A stretch of DNA of 23,436 nucleotides from CBFGTV01 sp965652145 (lineage in GTDB: Bacteria; Bacillota; Clostridia; Peptostreptococcales; Natronincolaceae): positions 1 to 23,436 of the forward strand of contig CBFGTV010000054.1 of NCBI GenBank assembly GCA_965652145.1. Reading direction: 5' to 3'. Under the pieces are notes generated by a model that saw only the letters and a list, made by a program, of their open reading frames with translations, searched no databases and was not told where the DNA came from. Position numbers and translations under genes: made by a program. Below are positions 15,014-21,913 of the stretch, one piece after another. How positions within the stretch are numbered: position 1 is the stretch's first letter; the number at the start of each line of letters is the position of its first letter.

Positions 15014-15973
15014 TTAATAGGCATACCTTGGCTTCTGATTGAGCTTATGAATGGCTTCAACAAATCGAATGGTTCCTGTTTCCGAGCGCATGACAACGGA
15101 ATGGGTCTTTGCTACTCCCTTTCCCGGATACACCACACCCTTTAACAACTCGCCGTCTGAGATACCGGTGGCAGCAAAGTAAACCTCATTGCCTTTGACC
15201 AAATCCTCCATATACAATACTTTATTAACATCTAATCCCATTTTTATACATCTGCTTCTTTCCTCTTCATTCGTTGGCATTAAGCGCCCCTGGAATTCTC
15301 CTCCCATTGATTTCAAGGCCGCAGCAGCAATCACCCCCTCGGGGGCACCTCCAATTCCCAAAAGCATATCCACACCGGTATCAACAAAGCAGGTGGCCAT
15401 GGCCGCCGCCACATCGCCGTCCTTAAAGAGCTTTATTCTTGCTCCCGCAGCACGACAATGTTGAATTAAAGCCTCGTGTCTTGGCCGATCCAGCATGGTA
15501 ATGGTTAAATCAGTTATACTTTTGTCCAGGGCAGCCGCCAGGGCCTTCAGATTTTCTTCAAGGGGAGCCTCCAGGTTGACTTTTCCGGCCGCCCTGGGGC
15601 CTACTGCGATTTTATCCATATACATATCTGGAGCATTTAATAGACAGCCCCTGGGAGCCATGGCCACCACAGCAATGGCATTGGGTAATCCCTTGGCGAC
15701 CGAATTGGTTCCCTCTACTGGGTCAACGGCGATATCCACCTCTATTCCACCGTTTCCTACAACCTCCCCAATGTAGAGCATTGGGGCTTCGTCCATTTCT
15801 CCTTCCCCAATGACAACCGTTCCTTTGATATTAATGGTATCAAACATTTTACGCATACCATCAACCCCAGCCTGATCTGCTGCTATCTTATCTCCCTTAC
15901 CCATATACACGGCAGCACCCAGTGCAGCGGCCTCCGTTACCCTTACCAGATTAATTGCTAAGTTCCGATCCAT
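15014..15973 (-). CDS. glpX: class II fructose-1,6-bisphosphatase GlpX (copy 1)
   Basis: A 319-residue lithium-sensitive-fold phosphatase that removes phosphate 1 from fructose-1,6-bisphosphate (gluconeogenesis). Active-site stretches are intact: AADQAGVDGMR (metal Asp), GEGEMDEAPMLYIGE, DIAVDPVEGTNSVAKG (metal Asp/Glu) and GIGGAPEGVIAAAAL (general-base Glu region). It differs from the neighbouring copy by VEGTNS in place of LEGTTL and is slightly shorter. It lies 40 bases downstream of the second copy with its own GAGGTG ribosome site, so both are probably on one transcript leading towards rho. Some GlpX proteins also take sedoheptulose-1,7-bisphosphate, so the two copies may have split roles; this is inference. 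Confidence 0.93.
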   Translation of the reverse strand: MDRNLAINLVRVTEAAALGAAVYMGKGDKIAADQAGVDGMRKMFDTINIKGTVVIGEGEMDEAPMLYIGEVVGNGGIEVDIAVDPVEGTNSVAKGLPNAIAVVAMAPRGCLLNAPDMYMDKIAVGPRAAGKVNLEAPLEENLKALAAALDKSITDLTITMLDRPRHEALIQHCRAAGARIKLFKDGDVAAAMATCFVDTGVDMLLGIGGAPEGVIAAAALKSMGGEFQGRLMPTNEEERSRCIKMGLDVNKVLYMEDLVKGNEVYFAATGISDGELLKGVVYPGKGVAKTHSVVMRSETGTIRFVEAIHKLNQKPRYAY

Positions 15974-16013
15974 TCTTTACACCTCATTTCTATGATATAA
16001 GACATGATTCCAT

Positions 16014-17015
16014 CTACCGTTTGTGTTTTTTGAGTACTTCCTGCAACACCGCTGTTTTGTCTAATCGATGAAGGGCAGTTACAAAGCGAATGGTGCCAGT
16101 TTGCCCCCTCATGACAACAGAGTGGGTTTCGGCCATATCATTTCCTTTGTAAACCACCCCTTTTAATAGCTCTCCCTGGGTAATTCCAGTGGCGGCAAAC
16201 AAACAATCATCCCCTTTTACCAGGTCTTCTAAGGTTAACACCCGATAGATTTCTGCTTCACTTTTTAAGCCCAGCTCGTGACATCGATCTAATTCTTCAG
16301 GGCTCATGGGGTGTAATACCCCTTGCATATCTCCGCCCATGGCCTTTAGGGCAGCAGCAGCAATAACACCTTCGGGGGCTCCGCCAATTCCCATTAAAAT
16401 ATCAACCCCTGTATCATCAAACCCTGTAGCAATGGCTGCAGCTACATCGCCATCACTAAAGAGCTTGATTCTTGCACCACTTTCTCTTATGGCCTCAATC
16501 ATTTCCTGGTGGCGGGGCCTGTCTTGAATAATTACAGTTAAATCCTCTATGTTTTTATCTAGGGCCCTGGCAACGGCCTTTAGGTTATCCTCCACCGAAG
16601 CATTAATATCAATGGCTCCCTTGGCTTTAGGGCCTACGGCGATTTTTCTCATATAGGTATCGGGGGCATGTAAAAGACACCCCTTGGGGGCCATGGCCAC
16701 CACAGCAATGGCATTGGGCAGCCCTTTGGCAATCAGTGTCGTACCTTCCAGGGGATCAACTGCGATGTCTACTTCACTGGCCCCCTCGTCACCACAGCCG
16801 ACCCTTTCACCAATATAGAGCATGGGGGCTTCATCCAGCTCCCCCTCCCCAATAACAACCGTTCCACATATGGAAATACTGGAGAAGGCCCTTCTCATTC
16901 CATCTACGGCTGCCTGATCGGCAGAAATTTTATCTCCTCTACCCATATACCCTGAAGCGGCGAGGGCTGCTGTTTCCGTTACACGAACCAACTCCATTGC
17001 TAAATCTCGATCCAT
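16014..17015 (-). CDS. glpX: class II fructose-1,6-bisphosphatase GlpX (copy 2)
   Basis: A 333-residue paralogue of the adjacent GlpX. It has SADQAAVDGMRR, GEGELDEAPMLYIGERVG, DIAVDPLEGTTLIAKG (the more canonical form) and GIGGAPEGVIAAAALK, so all catalytic regions are present. The open frame reaches a TTG at 17051, but GGAGGAGGAG lies just before the ATG at 17015, giving the same MDRxLA start as copy 1; that ATG is chosen. The C-terminus is longer by a basic tail (VLKKHKR). The 5' side is a 430-base untranslated region with two competing hairpins (17176-17201). Two intact copies side by side point to duplication with divergence, not decay. Confidence 0.93.
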   Translation of the reverse strand: MDRDLAMELVRVTETAALAASGYMGRGDKISADQAAVDGMRRAFSSISICGTVVIGEGELDEAPMLYIGERVGCGDEGASEVDIAVDPLEGTTLIAKGLPNAIAVVAMAPKGCLLHAPDTYMRKIAVGPKAKGAIDINASVEDNLKAVARALDKNIEDLTVIIQDRPRHQEMIEAIRESGARIKLFSDGDVAAAIATGFDDTGVDILMGIGGAPEGVIAAAALKAMGGDMQGVLHPMSPEELDRCHELGLKSEAEIYRVLTLEDLVKGDDCLFAATGITQGELLKGVVYKGNDMAETHSVVMRGQTGTIRFVTALHRLDKTAVLQEVLKKHKR

Positions 17016-17442
17016 TCTTCCTTCTCCTCCTCCAATTTTCAAAACCTTCAAGCTTTAGGCTGTTTATTTTATAATTAAGGCTATACTTTTTCTTTCCTCA
17101 TTACAATATATTATATGAAATTGTAGATTTACTCAACCTAATTGGATAAAAAAATCTTCCTCTGTTTAACATAACAAGGGCACCTGCCCTTGAGGTGCCC
17201 TATAACTATTGTGTTTTTGCTTTTAAAAATCATAACTTAATCACAATATTGGAACTGAATATATTATCTCTATTTAATTACTTTAAGGCGCTTTTTAATT
17301 TGAAAGACCTTCCTTTTCTATTTGACATCCTTCAAACTCCTTATTTCAAAGTAAGCTTTTCTTTCTCTTATTGTATCATTCAAAGGGGCCCTTAGTAAGA
17401 ATAAAATTAAAAAATTTATTTGAATTAGGTTGACTTTTTATG
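17016..17442. other. intergenic region upstream of the glpX pair
   Basis: About 430 bases between the fsa terminator and the first glpX gene to be transcribed. Apart from the GC-rich hairpin pair at 17176-17201 I see no gene. A plus-strand frame at 17195-17395 has no ribosome site and AT-driven composition, so it is not called. No promoter close to consensus was found by eye, although a glpX promoter is expected here. Confidence 0.5.
17176..17201 (-). promoter_or_regulatory. overlapping, mutually exclusive hairpins in the glpX leader
   Basis: AGGGCACCT (17177-17185) pairs perfectly with AGGTGCCCT (17193-17201) over a 7-base loop. The same left segment can instead pair locally, AAGGGC (17176-17181) with GCCCTT (17186-17191) over a 4-base loop. 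The two structures exclude each other. The element is GC-rich in an AT-rich setting and 160 bases before glpX. A weak T-containing stretch follows on the minus strand, so it could also be a terminator. Confidence 0.45.
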
Positions 17443-17471
17443 AAAAAAGGCCCTCTTTAAAAGCAGGGGCC
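17443..17471 (-). terminator. intrinsic terminator of the kal-kce-fsa operon
   Basis: On the minus strand GGCCC and GGGCC (17467-17471 and 17449-17453) form a GC stem with extra inner pairing, followed by TTTTTTC. It lies 14 bases beyond the fsa stop. Confidence 0.8.
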
Positions 17472-17484
17472 AAAATACTAATTT

Positions 17485-18129
17485 CTATTTTACCGCACCC
17501 TCCCAATCCTTAAGAAATCTTTCAATACCGCTGTCAGTTAAGGGGTGCTTCACCATTTGCTTAAATACACCATAGGGAACAGTGGCCACGTCGGCTCCCA
17601 GCCTGGCCGCTTCGATCACATGGGGGCTATGTCGAATACTGGCTGCCAGCACCTGGGTTTTTATTTGATGTGATTTAAAGATTTCAGCGATCTCTTGGAT
17701 CAGCTTCATGCCGTTGTGCCCAATATCATCCAGCCTGCCCAAAAAAGGACTTACATAGGTGGCCCCTGCCTTAGCGGCCAATAGGGCCTGGGCGGCAGAA
17801 AAGACCAGTGTAACATTGGTTTTAACCCCTTTTTCGGTAAATACCTTCACCGCCTTTAATCCCTCCTCTGTCATGGGTACCTTGATAACAATATTGGGAT
17901 GAATGGCAGTTAAGGGCTCAGCCTCCTTCACCATCTCCTCGGCCAGTAGACTAACCACCTCAGCACTGATGGGACCGTCGACAATTTCAGCAATTTCTCT
18001 GATCACCTGTTTAAAATCTCGACCTTCCTTTGCAATTAGAGAGGGATTGGTTGTAACCCCATCCAATACCCCCCAGCTTGCCACCTCTCTTATTTCATTT
18101 ATATTGGCAGTATCAATAAAAAATTTCAT
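17485..18129 (-). CDS. fsa: transaldolase / fructose-6-phosphate aldolase family protein
   Basis: A 214-residue short transaldolase of the TalC/FSA class. Visible parts are the MKFFIDTANINEIRE start, GVTTNPSL (24-31), the Schiff-base lysine in NIVIKVPMT (K83), GVKTNVTLVFSAAQALLA, YVSPFLGRLDD and VLAASIRH. Length is exactly typical. Bacillus homologues at this locus (upstream of glpX-rho) act as transaldolases in the pentose-phosphate pathway; aldolase activity on fructose-6-phosphate cannot be told apart by sequence alone. The start lies one base after the kce stop, with its GGAGG inside the end of kce, so translation is probably coupled. A terminator follows. Confidence 0.93.
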   Translation of the reverse strand: MKFFIDTANINEIREVASWGVLDGVTTNPSLIAKEGRDFKQVIREIAEIVDGPISAEVVSLLAEEMVKEAEPLTAIHPNIVIKVPMTEEGLKAVKVFTEKGVKTNVTLVFSAAQALLAAKAGATYVSPFLGRLDDIGHNGMKLIQEIAEIFKSHQIKTQVLAASIRHSPHVIEAARLGADVATVPYGVFKQMVKHPLTDSGIERFLKDWEGAVK

Positions 18130-18130
18130 T

Positions 18131-18949
18131 TTACGACCTCCTTAATCCTAATATTTTTCTTGCTTCTTCAGGGGTAGCAACTTCCCTTCCCAATTCCTTT
18201 GCCAGTCTGACTACCCTTTCCACCATCTGGGCATTAGAAGTGGCCAGTTCTCCTTTTTTATAATAAATATTATCCTCAAAACCAACCCGTACATGGCCTC
18301 CCAGGATAATTCCCATGGCAGCCAGGGGAAGCTGGGCCCTTCCGATTCCTGCCACGGTCCAGGTGGAGCCCGGTGGAATGGAACGAATCATATGCATTAA
18401 ATCCTCTGGATTTCCCGGCGCCGCCCCGGGTACCCCCAAGACAAAGTCAAAATGAAGGGGTTCATTGATAAGGCCCTTTTTCACAAGCCTCCTGGCATTT
18501 TCAATCATGCCCCGCTCAAATATTTCCAGCTCCGGCTTAACCCCCAATTCCTTCATTCTAAGGGCAAAGCTTTCCATATATTCCTCAGGATTCATAAAGA
18601 TATCTGAACCAAAGTTGCAGGTACCGCAGCTTAAGGTAGCCATTTCGGGCCTTAATTCCACCGGCTGGAGTCTTTCTTCCGGCTTATGCCATACAGCCCC
18701 CCCTGTGGAGGGCTGAAAGATAACATCACATTTAGCCTCAATTTTTTCTTTTATTTCCTTATATATATCATAGGACTGGGTAGGGTTTCCAGCCTCATCC
18801 CTGGCATGAACGTGAACAATGGAGGCGCCGGCCTGCCAGCAGCCATAGGCCGCCTCAGCAATTTCATTCGGCGTTAGGGGAAGGGCCGGCTGCTGCTCTC
18901 TGGTTACTTCAGCCCCCGTCAAGGCGGCAGTAATGATTAACTTTTCCAT
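18131..18949 (-). CDS. kce: 3-keto-5-aminohexanoate cleavage enzyme (BKACE family)
   Basis: A 272-residue BKACE (DUF849) TIM-barrel enzyme that condenses a beta-keto acid with acetyl-CoA. The zinc and catalytic residues of the family are present: E14 (ALTGAEVT), H46 and H48 (HVHARD) and E225 (VGFEDN), plus TCN (110-112) and R204. BKACE substrates vary, but the adjacent kal strongly implies the lysine-fermentation reaction: 3-keto-5-aminohexanoate plus acetyl-CoA to 3-aminobutyryl-CoA plus acetoacetate. GGAGGGAG precedes the ATG and overlaps the kal stop region. The earlier pathway genes (kamA, kamDE, kdd) are not in this window, so they must lie elsewhere or be absent. Confidence 0.9.
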   Translation of the reverse strand: MEKLIITAALTGAEVTREQQPALPLTPNEIAEAAYGCWQAGASIVHVHARDEAGNPTQSYDIYKEIKEKIEAKCDVIFQPSTGGAVWHKPEERLQPVELRPEMATLSCGTCNFGSDIFMNPEEYMESFALRMKELGVKPELEIFERGMIENARRLVKKGLINEPLHFDFVLGVPGAAPGNPEDLMHMIRSIPPGSTWTVAGIGRAQLPLAAMGIILGGHVRVGFEDNIYYKKGELATSNAQMVERVVRLAKELGREVATPEEARKILGLRRS

Positions 18950-18961
18950 CGTGCTCCCTCC

Positions 18962-19342
18962 CTATGCTCTTTGCTTTTCCTTGGGAACCACACAGGTTCC
19001 CACCGCCTTGCAAACCACCAGGGGGGTCTCTAATACATCACAGGCGGATTCATTAATATCCGACCTTGGCGCAATTACCTTCCGGGCCTCAAAGACCATT
19101 TTTCTGGAGGTATTTCCGATCTTGACAATTTCCCCCTCTGCCTCAATGTAATCACCTGCATAGACCGGTGCAGTAAATTCGACCGATTCATAAGCCACAA
19201 AGAGTCCCTCGTCACCGTCGTTTCGAATCAGCAATTCCGTTGCCACATCACCAAAGAGCTGAAGCATTTTTGCCCCATCCACCAGGTTGCCCCCATAGTG
19301 GGCATCATGGGTACCCATCCTTACTCTGATTAATGCCTTCAT
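18962..19342 (-). CDS. kal: 3-aminobutyryl-CoA ammonia-lyase
   Basis: A 126-residue hot-dog-fold enzyme that removes ammonia from L-3-aminobutyryl-CoA to give crotonyl-CoA. The sequence has the family hallmarks RMGTHDAHYGGNLVDGAKML, LFGDVATELLIRNDGDEGLF and VEFTAPVYAGDYIEAEGEI. The frame is open to 19390, but GGAGGAAG lies directly before the ATG at 19342, which gives the usual short form. The gene heads the kal-kce-fsa unit, 12 bases before kce. Crotonyl-CoA would go on to butyrate. The region upstream, divergent to the NSS transporter, contains an ACCACT/AGTGGT dyad (19382-19399) that may be a regulatory site. Confidence 0.92.
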   Translation of the reverse strand: MKALIRVRMGTHDAHYGGNLVDGAKMLQLFGDVATELLIRNDGDEGLFVAYESVEFTAPVYAGDYIEAEGEIVKIGNTSRKMVFEARKVIAPRSDINESACDVLETPLVVCKAVGTCVVPKEKQRA

Positions 19343-19641
19343 CCTTCTTCCTCCTTTAGCCATATTAATTTGCAATAAACCACCACTCAATTAAGTGGTT
19401 ATCAACCAAATCATACTTATTTTGCTTCAATTAATACTCTAATTAATTAAAAATCGAATGCCTTTATAATATGGATATTCGTTTAATCTTTTAAAATCCC
19501 TCTCGAAATTACGACATACTTACCTTAAATTTTGAGTCTGATATTTTTTCCGATTTCCAAATGTATTAGGAATACAATTTTATTTAAAATTTCATTTTGA
19601 ATCTTTAAAATATTTAATTTTAGTAAATAGTATCATTTTCT

Positions 19642-19679
19642 CGTCTTAATAATTTGCATATTATTAAAGACGTTTTTTT
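19642..19679 (+). terminator. intrinsic terminator not preceded by any gene
   Basis: CGTCTTAATAAT (19642-19653) pairs with ATTATTAAAGACG (19660-19672), with one bulged A and a 6-base loop, followed by seven T residues. It is well formed only on the plus strand. No plus-strand gene lies upstream until mntR, so it may end a small RNA or a long leader. Confidence 0.7.
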
Positions 19680-19876
19680 AATATTTAAAGTTAACAAAAC
19701 TATTGTTTTATTTTATAATTTATTTATTTGTAAATATTATTTAATATGCAAAAATTTGTTAGTTGTTCCCTTCCTATTTTCACCATTGTTATTGGTATCT
19801 TCTTTTTATTTGGCTATTTTTTCCCCTTTTATTGGGATATGACATTTTATAGTTATTTTAGTTAAAAATTTAACCC

Positions 19877-19905
19877 TTGCACAAGTTCCCCTTGGGCTGT
19901 ATAAT
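19877..19905 (+). promoter_or_regulatory. sigma-A promoter of the first NSS transporter gene
   Basis: TTGCAC (19877-19882), exactly 17 bases, then TATAAT (19900-19905). The leader to the GTG at 20117 is about 205 bases. The layout and the bases before the -35 (TAACCC) resemble the promoter of the second NSS gene. Confidence 0.8.
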
Positions 19906-20116
19906 TATTAAATAAAATAATATTTAAAATTTTCCCATAGTTATGAAAAAATTATAAGAAAGATTAAATATTTTGAATAAGCCTATTACCGCTTTTATAA
20001 GTTTTTTATTAATTCGAATGTTGGTCTTTCTTTGTGGGATAGGGGGTGCATTGTAAGCATATTTGTAATTTTCAGAAGGTTTCAAATCTTAAATCCAATT
20101 AAGGAGGGCGATTGTA

Positions 20117-21469
20117 GTGAATTTGAATGAAACGAAGCAAAGAGACCAATGGGGTTCGAAGATTGGCTTTATTCTCGCTGCTGCAGGCTCTGCGGTAGGA
20201 CTGGGAAACATTTGGAAGTTTCCTTACCTTGCCGGATCTAACGGCGGGGGCGCATTTGTATTTGTTTATTTTGCAATACTAATAGTCGTAGGTTTTACTT
20301 TAATGATGGCAGAGCTTACCATTGGTAGACATACCCAGTTAAGCCCGGTGGGTGCCTATCGAAAGATCAAGGCTAAATGGGCCTGGGTTGGAGCCATTGG
20401 TGTAATAGCCGGCTTTTTAATTCTATCCTTTTACAGTGTTATTGGTGGTTGGGTAATTAACTATATCGTTAAATCACTGACTGGTGGATTCCATGTGGCC
20501 GATTCCAGTCAATTTGCTACAATCTTTACAAGTTTTATTACCAGTCCTATTGAACCGATCATTTATCAGGCCATTTTTATGGTCCTTACTGTAGGTATCG
20601 TTATTGGCGGAATTAGCGGTGGTATCGAAAAATATTCCAAAATATTAATGCCTGGGCTATTTATTATGCTTATCGTGGTAGTATTAAGATCCTTAACCCT
20701 TCCCAATGCCATGGAGGGAGTAAAGTTCTTTTTAGTCCCTGATTTCTCTGAAATCACCCCCTCAGTAATATTGTCTGCCCTGGGTCAGGTATTCTTTTCC
20801 CTAAGCTTGGGGATGGGAGCCATGATTACCTACGGCAGCTATCTAAGCAAGGAAGAAAACCTGGTAACCAGTTCGTTTCAGATTCCTTTACTGGATACTG
20901 CCGTTGCCCTGCTGGCGGGTCTAGCCATTCTTCCTGCAGTATTTTCCTTTGGCTTCAGCCCAGAGCAGGGTCCTGGACTACTGTTCATCACCTTGCCCGC
21001 TGTATTTGATGCAATGCCTTTAGGTACTATCTTTGGTTTCCTTTTCTTCGTACTGGTATTGTTTGCAGCTGTAACCTCTTCCATCTCTTTATTAGAGGTA
21101 AGCGTATCCTATGTAGTTGATGAATTAAATTGGGATCGTAAAAAGGCCAGTTTACTGTTAGGATTAATCATATTCATCCTAGGTGTGCCTTCTTCCCTTG
21201 GCCTAGGTGTTTGGGACCATATTTCGTTAGTTAAAGGAAAGGATATCCTTGACTCAGTCAGCTTTGTGGCTGAAAATATCTTCCTTCCCCTGGGCGGTAT
21301 GCTGTTATGTATCTTCATTGGATGGGTTTGGGGTCTTGACAATGCCTACAAGGAAGTTACCAATGAAGGTAAAATCAAGTTTGGTTTAATGCATGTTTGG
21401 GGCTTCCTAGTGAAGTATGTTGCACCAATTGCTATCCTGATCGTATTTATTCAAGGCATTATGGCATAA
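20117..21469 (+). CDS. sodium-dependent amino-acid symporter, NSS family (copy 1)
   Basis: A 450-residue LeuT-fold neurotransmitter:sodium symporter. TM1 carries the signature AAAGSAVGLGNIWKFPY, with the unwound GSAVGLGN segment that forms part of the sodium and substrate site, followed by NGGGAF. TM6 contains FFSLSLGMGAMITYGSYL, and TM8 AAVTSSISLLEVSVSY supplies further sodium ligands. I count 11 membrane spans, as in MhsT/Tyt1-type bacterial members. It imports amino acids with sodium; the substrate cannot be read off, though relatives prefer hydrophobic or aromatic ones. The start is a GTG after AGGAGGG. It has its own promoter and terminator, lies beside a close paralogue, and is divergent from kal-kce, suggesting a link to amino-acid fermentation. 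Confidence 0.93.
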   Translation: MNLNETKQRDQWGSKIGFILAAAGSAVGLGNIWKFPYLAGSNGGGAFVFVYFAILIVVGFTLMMAELTIGRHTQLSPVGAYRKIKAKWAWVGAIGVIAGFLILSFYSVIGGWVINYIVKSLTGGFHVADSSQFATIFTSFITSPIEPIIYQAIFMVLTVGIVIGGISGGIEKYSKILMPGLFIMLIVVVLRSLTLPNAMEGVKFFLVPDFSEITPSVILSALGQVFFSLSLGMGAMITYGSYLSKEENLVTSSFQIPLLDTAVALLAGLAILPAVFSFGFSPEQGPGLLFITLPAVFDAMPLGTIFGFLFFVLVLFAAVTSSISLLEVSVSYVVDELNWDRKKASLLLGLIIFILGVPSSLGLGVWDHISLVKGKDILDSVSFVAENIFLPLGGMLLCIFIGWVWGLDNAYKEVTNEGKIKFGLMHVWGFLVKYVAPIAILIVFIQGIMA

Positions 21470-21483
21470 AAAATAAAGATTCT

Positions 21484-21507
21484 GCACCGCTTCTGCGGTG
21501 CTTTTTT
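21484..21507 (+). terminator. intrinsic terminator after the first NSS gene
   Basis: GCACCGC (21484-21490), loop TTCT, GCGGTGC (21495-21501), then six T residues, 14 bases after the stop codon. A textbook terminator, so the second NSS gene needs its own promoter. Confidence 0.95.
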
Positions 21508-21624
21508 ATTTTCAAATAGATTCCTCTTTACAATTTGTATAGACATCACTTTTCTGGGTTAACATACCTTTAATTTGGAATTATGTAAATTAGCAGAAAA
21601 TTTTAATTGTTAAAAAAGTAACGC

Positions 21625-21653
21625 TTGCATCCTGAAGCTAATAAGACTATAAT
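21625..21653 (+). promoter_or_regulatory. sigma-A promoter of the second NSS transporter gene
   Basis: TTGCAT (21625-21630), 17 bases, TATAAT (21648-21653). Predicted start near 21660, giving a leader of about 250 bases before the ATG at 21914. Confidence 0.8.
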
Positions 21654-21685
21654 ATAAAATTGTAGATTGCAAAAAAATTTTAATA

Positions 21686-21701
21686 ACTATAATATTATAG
21701 T
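21686..21701. promoter_or_regulatory. 16-bp perfect palindrome downstream of the NSS2 promoter
   Basis: ACTATAATATTATAGT is a perfect dyad about 25 bases after the predicted transcription start, where a repressor could block transcription. No equivalent is visible behind the promoter of the first NSS gene. AT-only repeats of this size can also arise by chance in such DNA. Confidence 0.4.
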
Positions 21702-21913
21702 AAATTCCTATATTGTCCAATATAAGGAAATCGTTTTCTTTTTGCATTCCTCTAATTGCACCAGCTTTCAATTTAGCCTATGTCTCTATTTTCTGATATA
21801 GGTAATCTACATGTATTAGCCCTTTTACCAATTTTGTGGAATTATAGGAGGTGTTAACCAGTTATTATTCTCCACAATTCTAATCTTCTATACAAAAAGG
21901 AGGAACCATTTAA

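Larger units (their letters stand above)
19343..20116. other. long divergent intergenic region between kal and the NSS transporters
   Basis: About 770 very AT-rich bases. Contents I can support: a short dyad ACCACT/AGTGGT (19382-19399) before kal; an isolated TATAAT at 19465-19470 with only a weak -35; a strong plus-strand terminator hairpin (19642-19679) that follows no gene; and the promoter of the first NSS gene (19877-19905) with a leader of about 200 bases. A plus-strand frame at 19654-19842 (62 residues, hydrophobic) starts inside the terminator loop without a ribosome site and is not called. No known riboswitch or T-box motif was seen. Confidence 0.55.
21508..21913 (+). other. intergenic region and leader of the second NSS gene
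   Basis: About 400 bases without a gene. It contains a strong promoter (21625-21653), a perfect 16-bp palindrome (21686-21701), and an imperfect dyad at 21705-21729 (TATATTG and CAATATA arms with flanking TTCC and GGAA). Late in the leader, GTGGA at about 21836 can pair with TCCAC at about 21872, looping out a decoy AGGAGGTG ribosome site not followed by a usable start. No T-box or known riboswitch motif was recognised. Confidence 0.5.

Noticed and set aside
17195..17395. 66-residue plus-strand frame before the glpX pair
   Set aside because: No ribosome site, starts inside the hairpin, and composition follows base content.
19654..19842. 62-residue hydrophobic plus-strand frame
   Set aside because: Starts inside the loop of a terminator hairpin, lacks a ribosome site, and its F/I/L/Y/K composition is what very AT-rich DNA gives by chance.
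20018..20056. 12-codon upstream frame (MLVFLCGIGGAL) in the leader of the first NSS gene
   Set aside because: No Shine-Dalgarno sequence and no regulatory codon run; probably chance.
19906..20116. T-box or amino-acid riboswitch in the NSS leaders
   Set aside because: No T-box antiterminator-like consensus and no terminator between the promoter and the gene; no known riboswitch core recognised.
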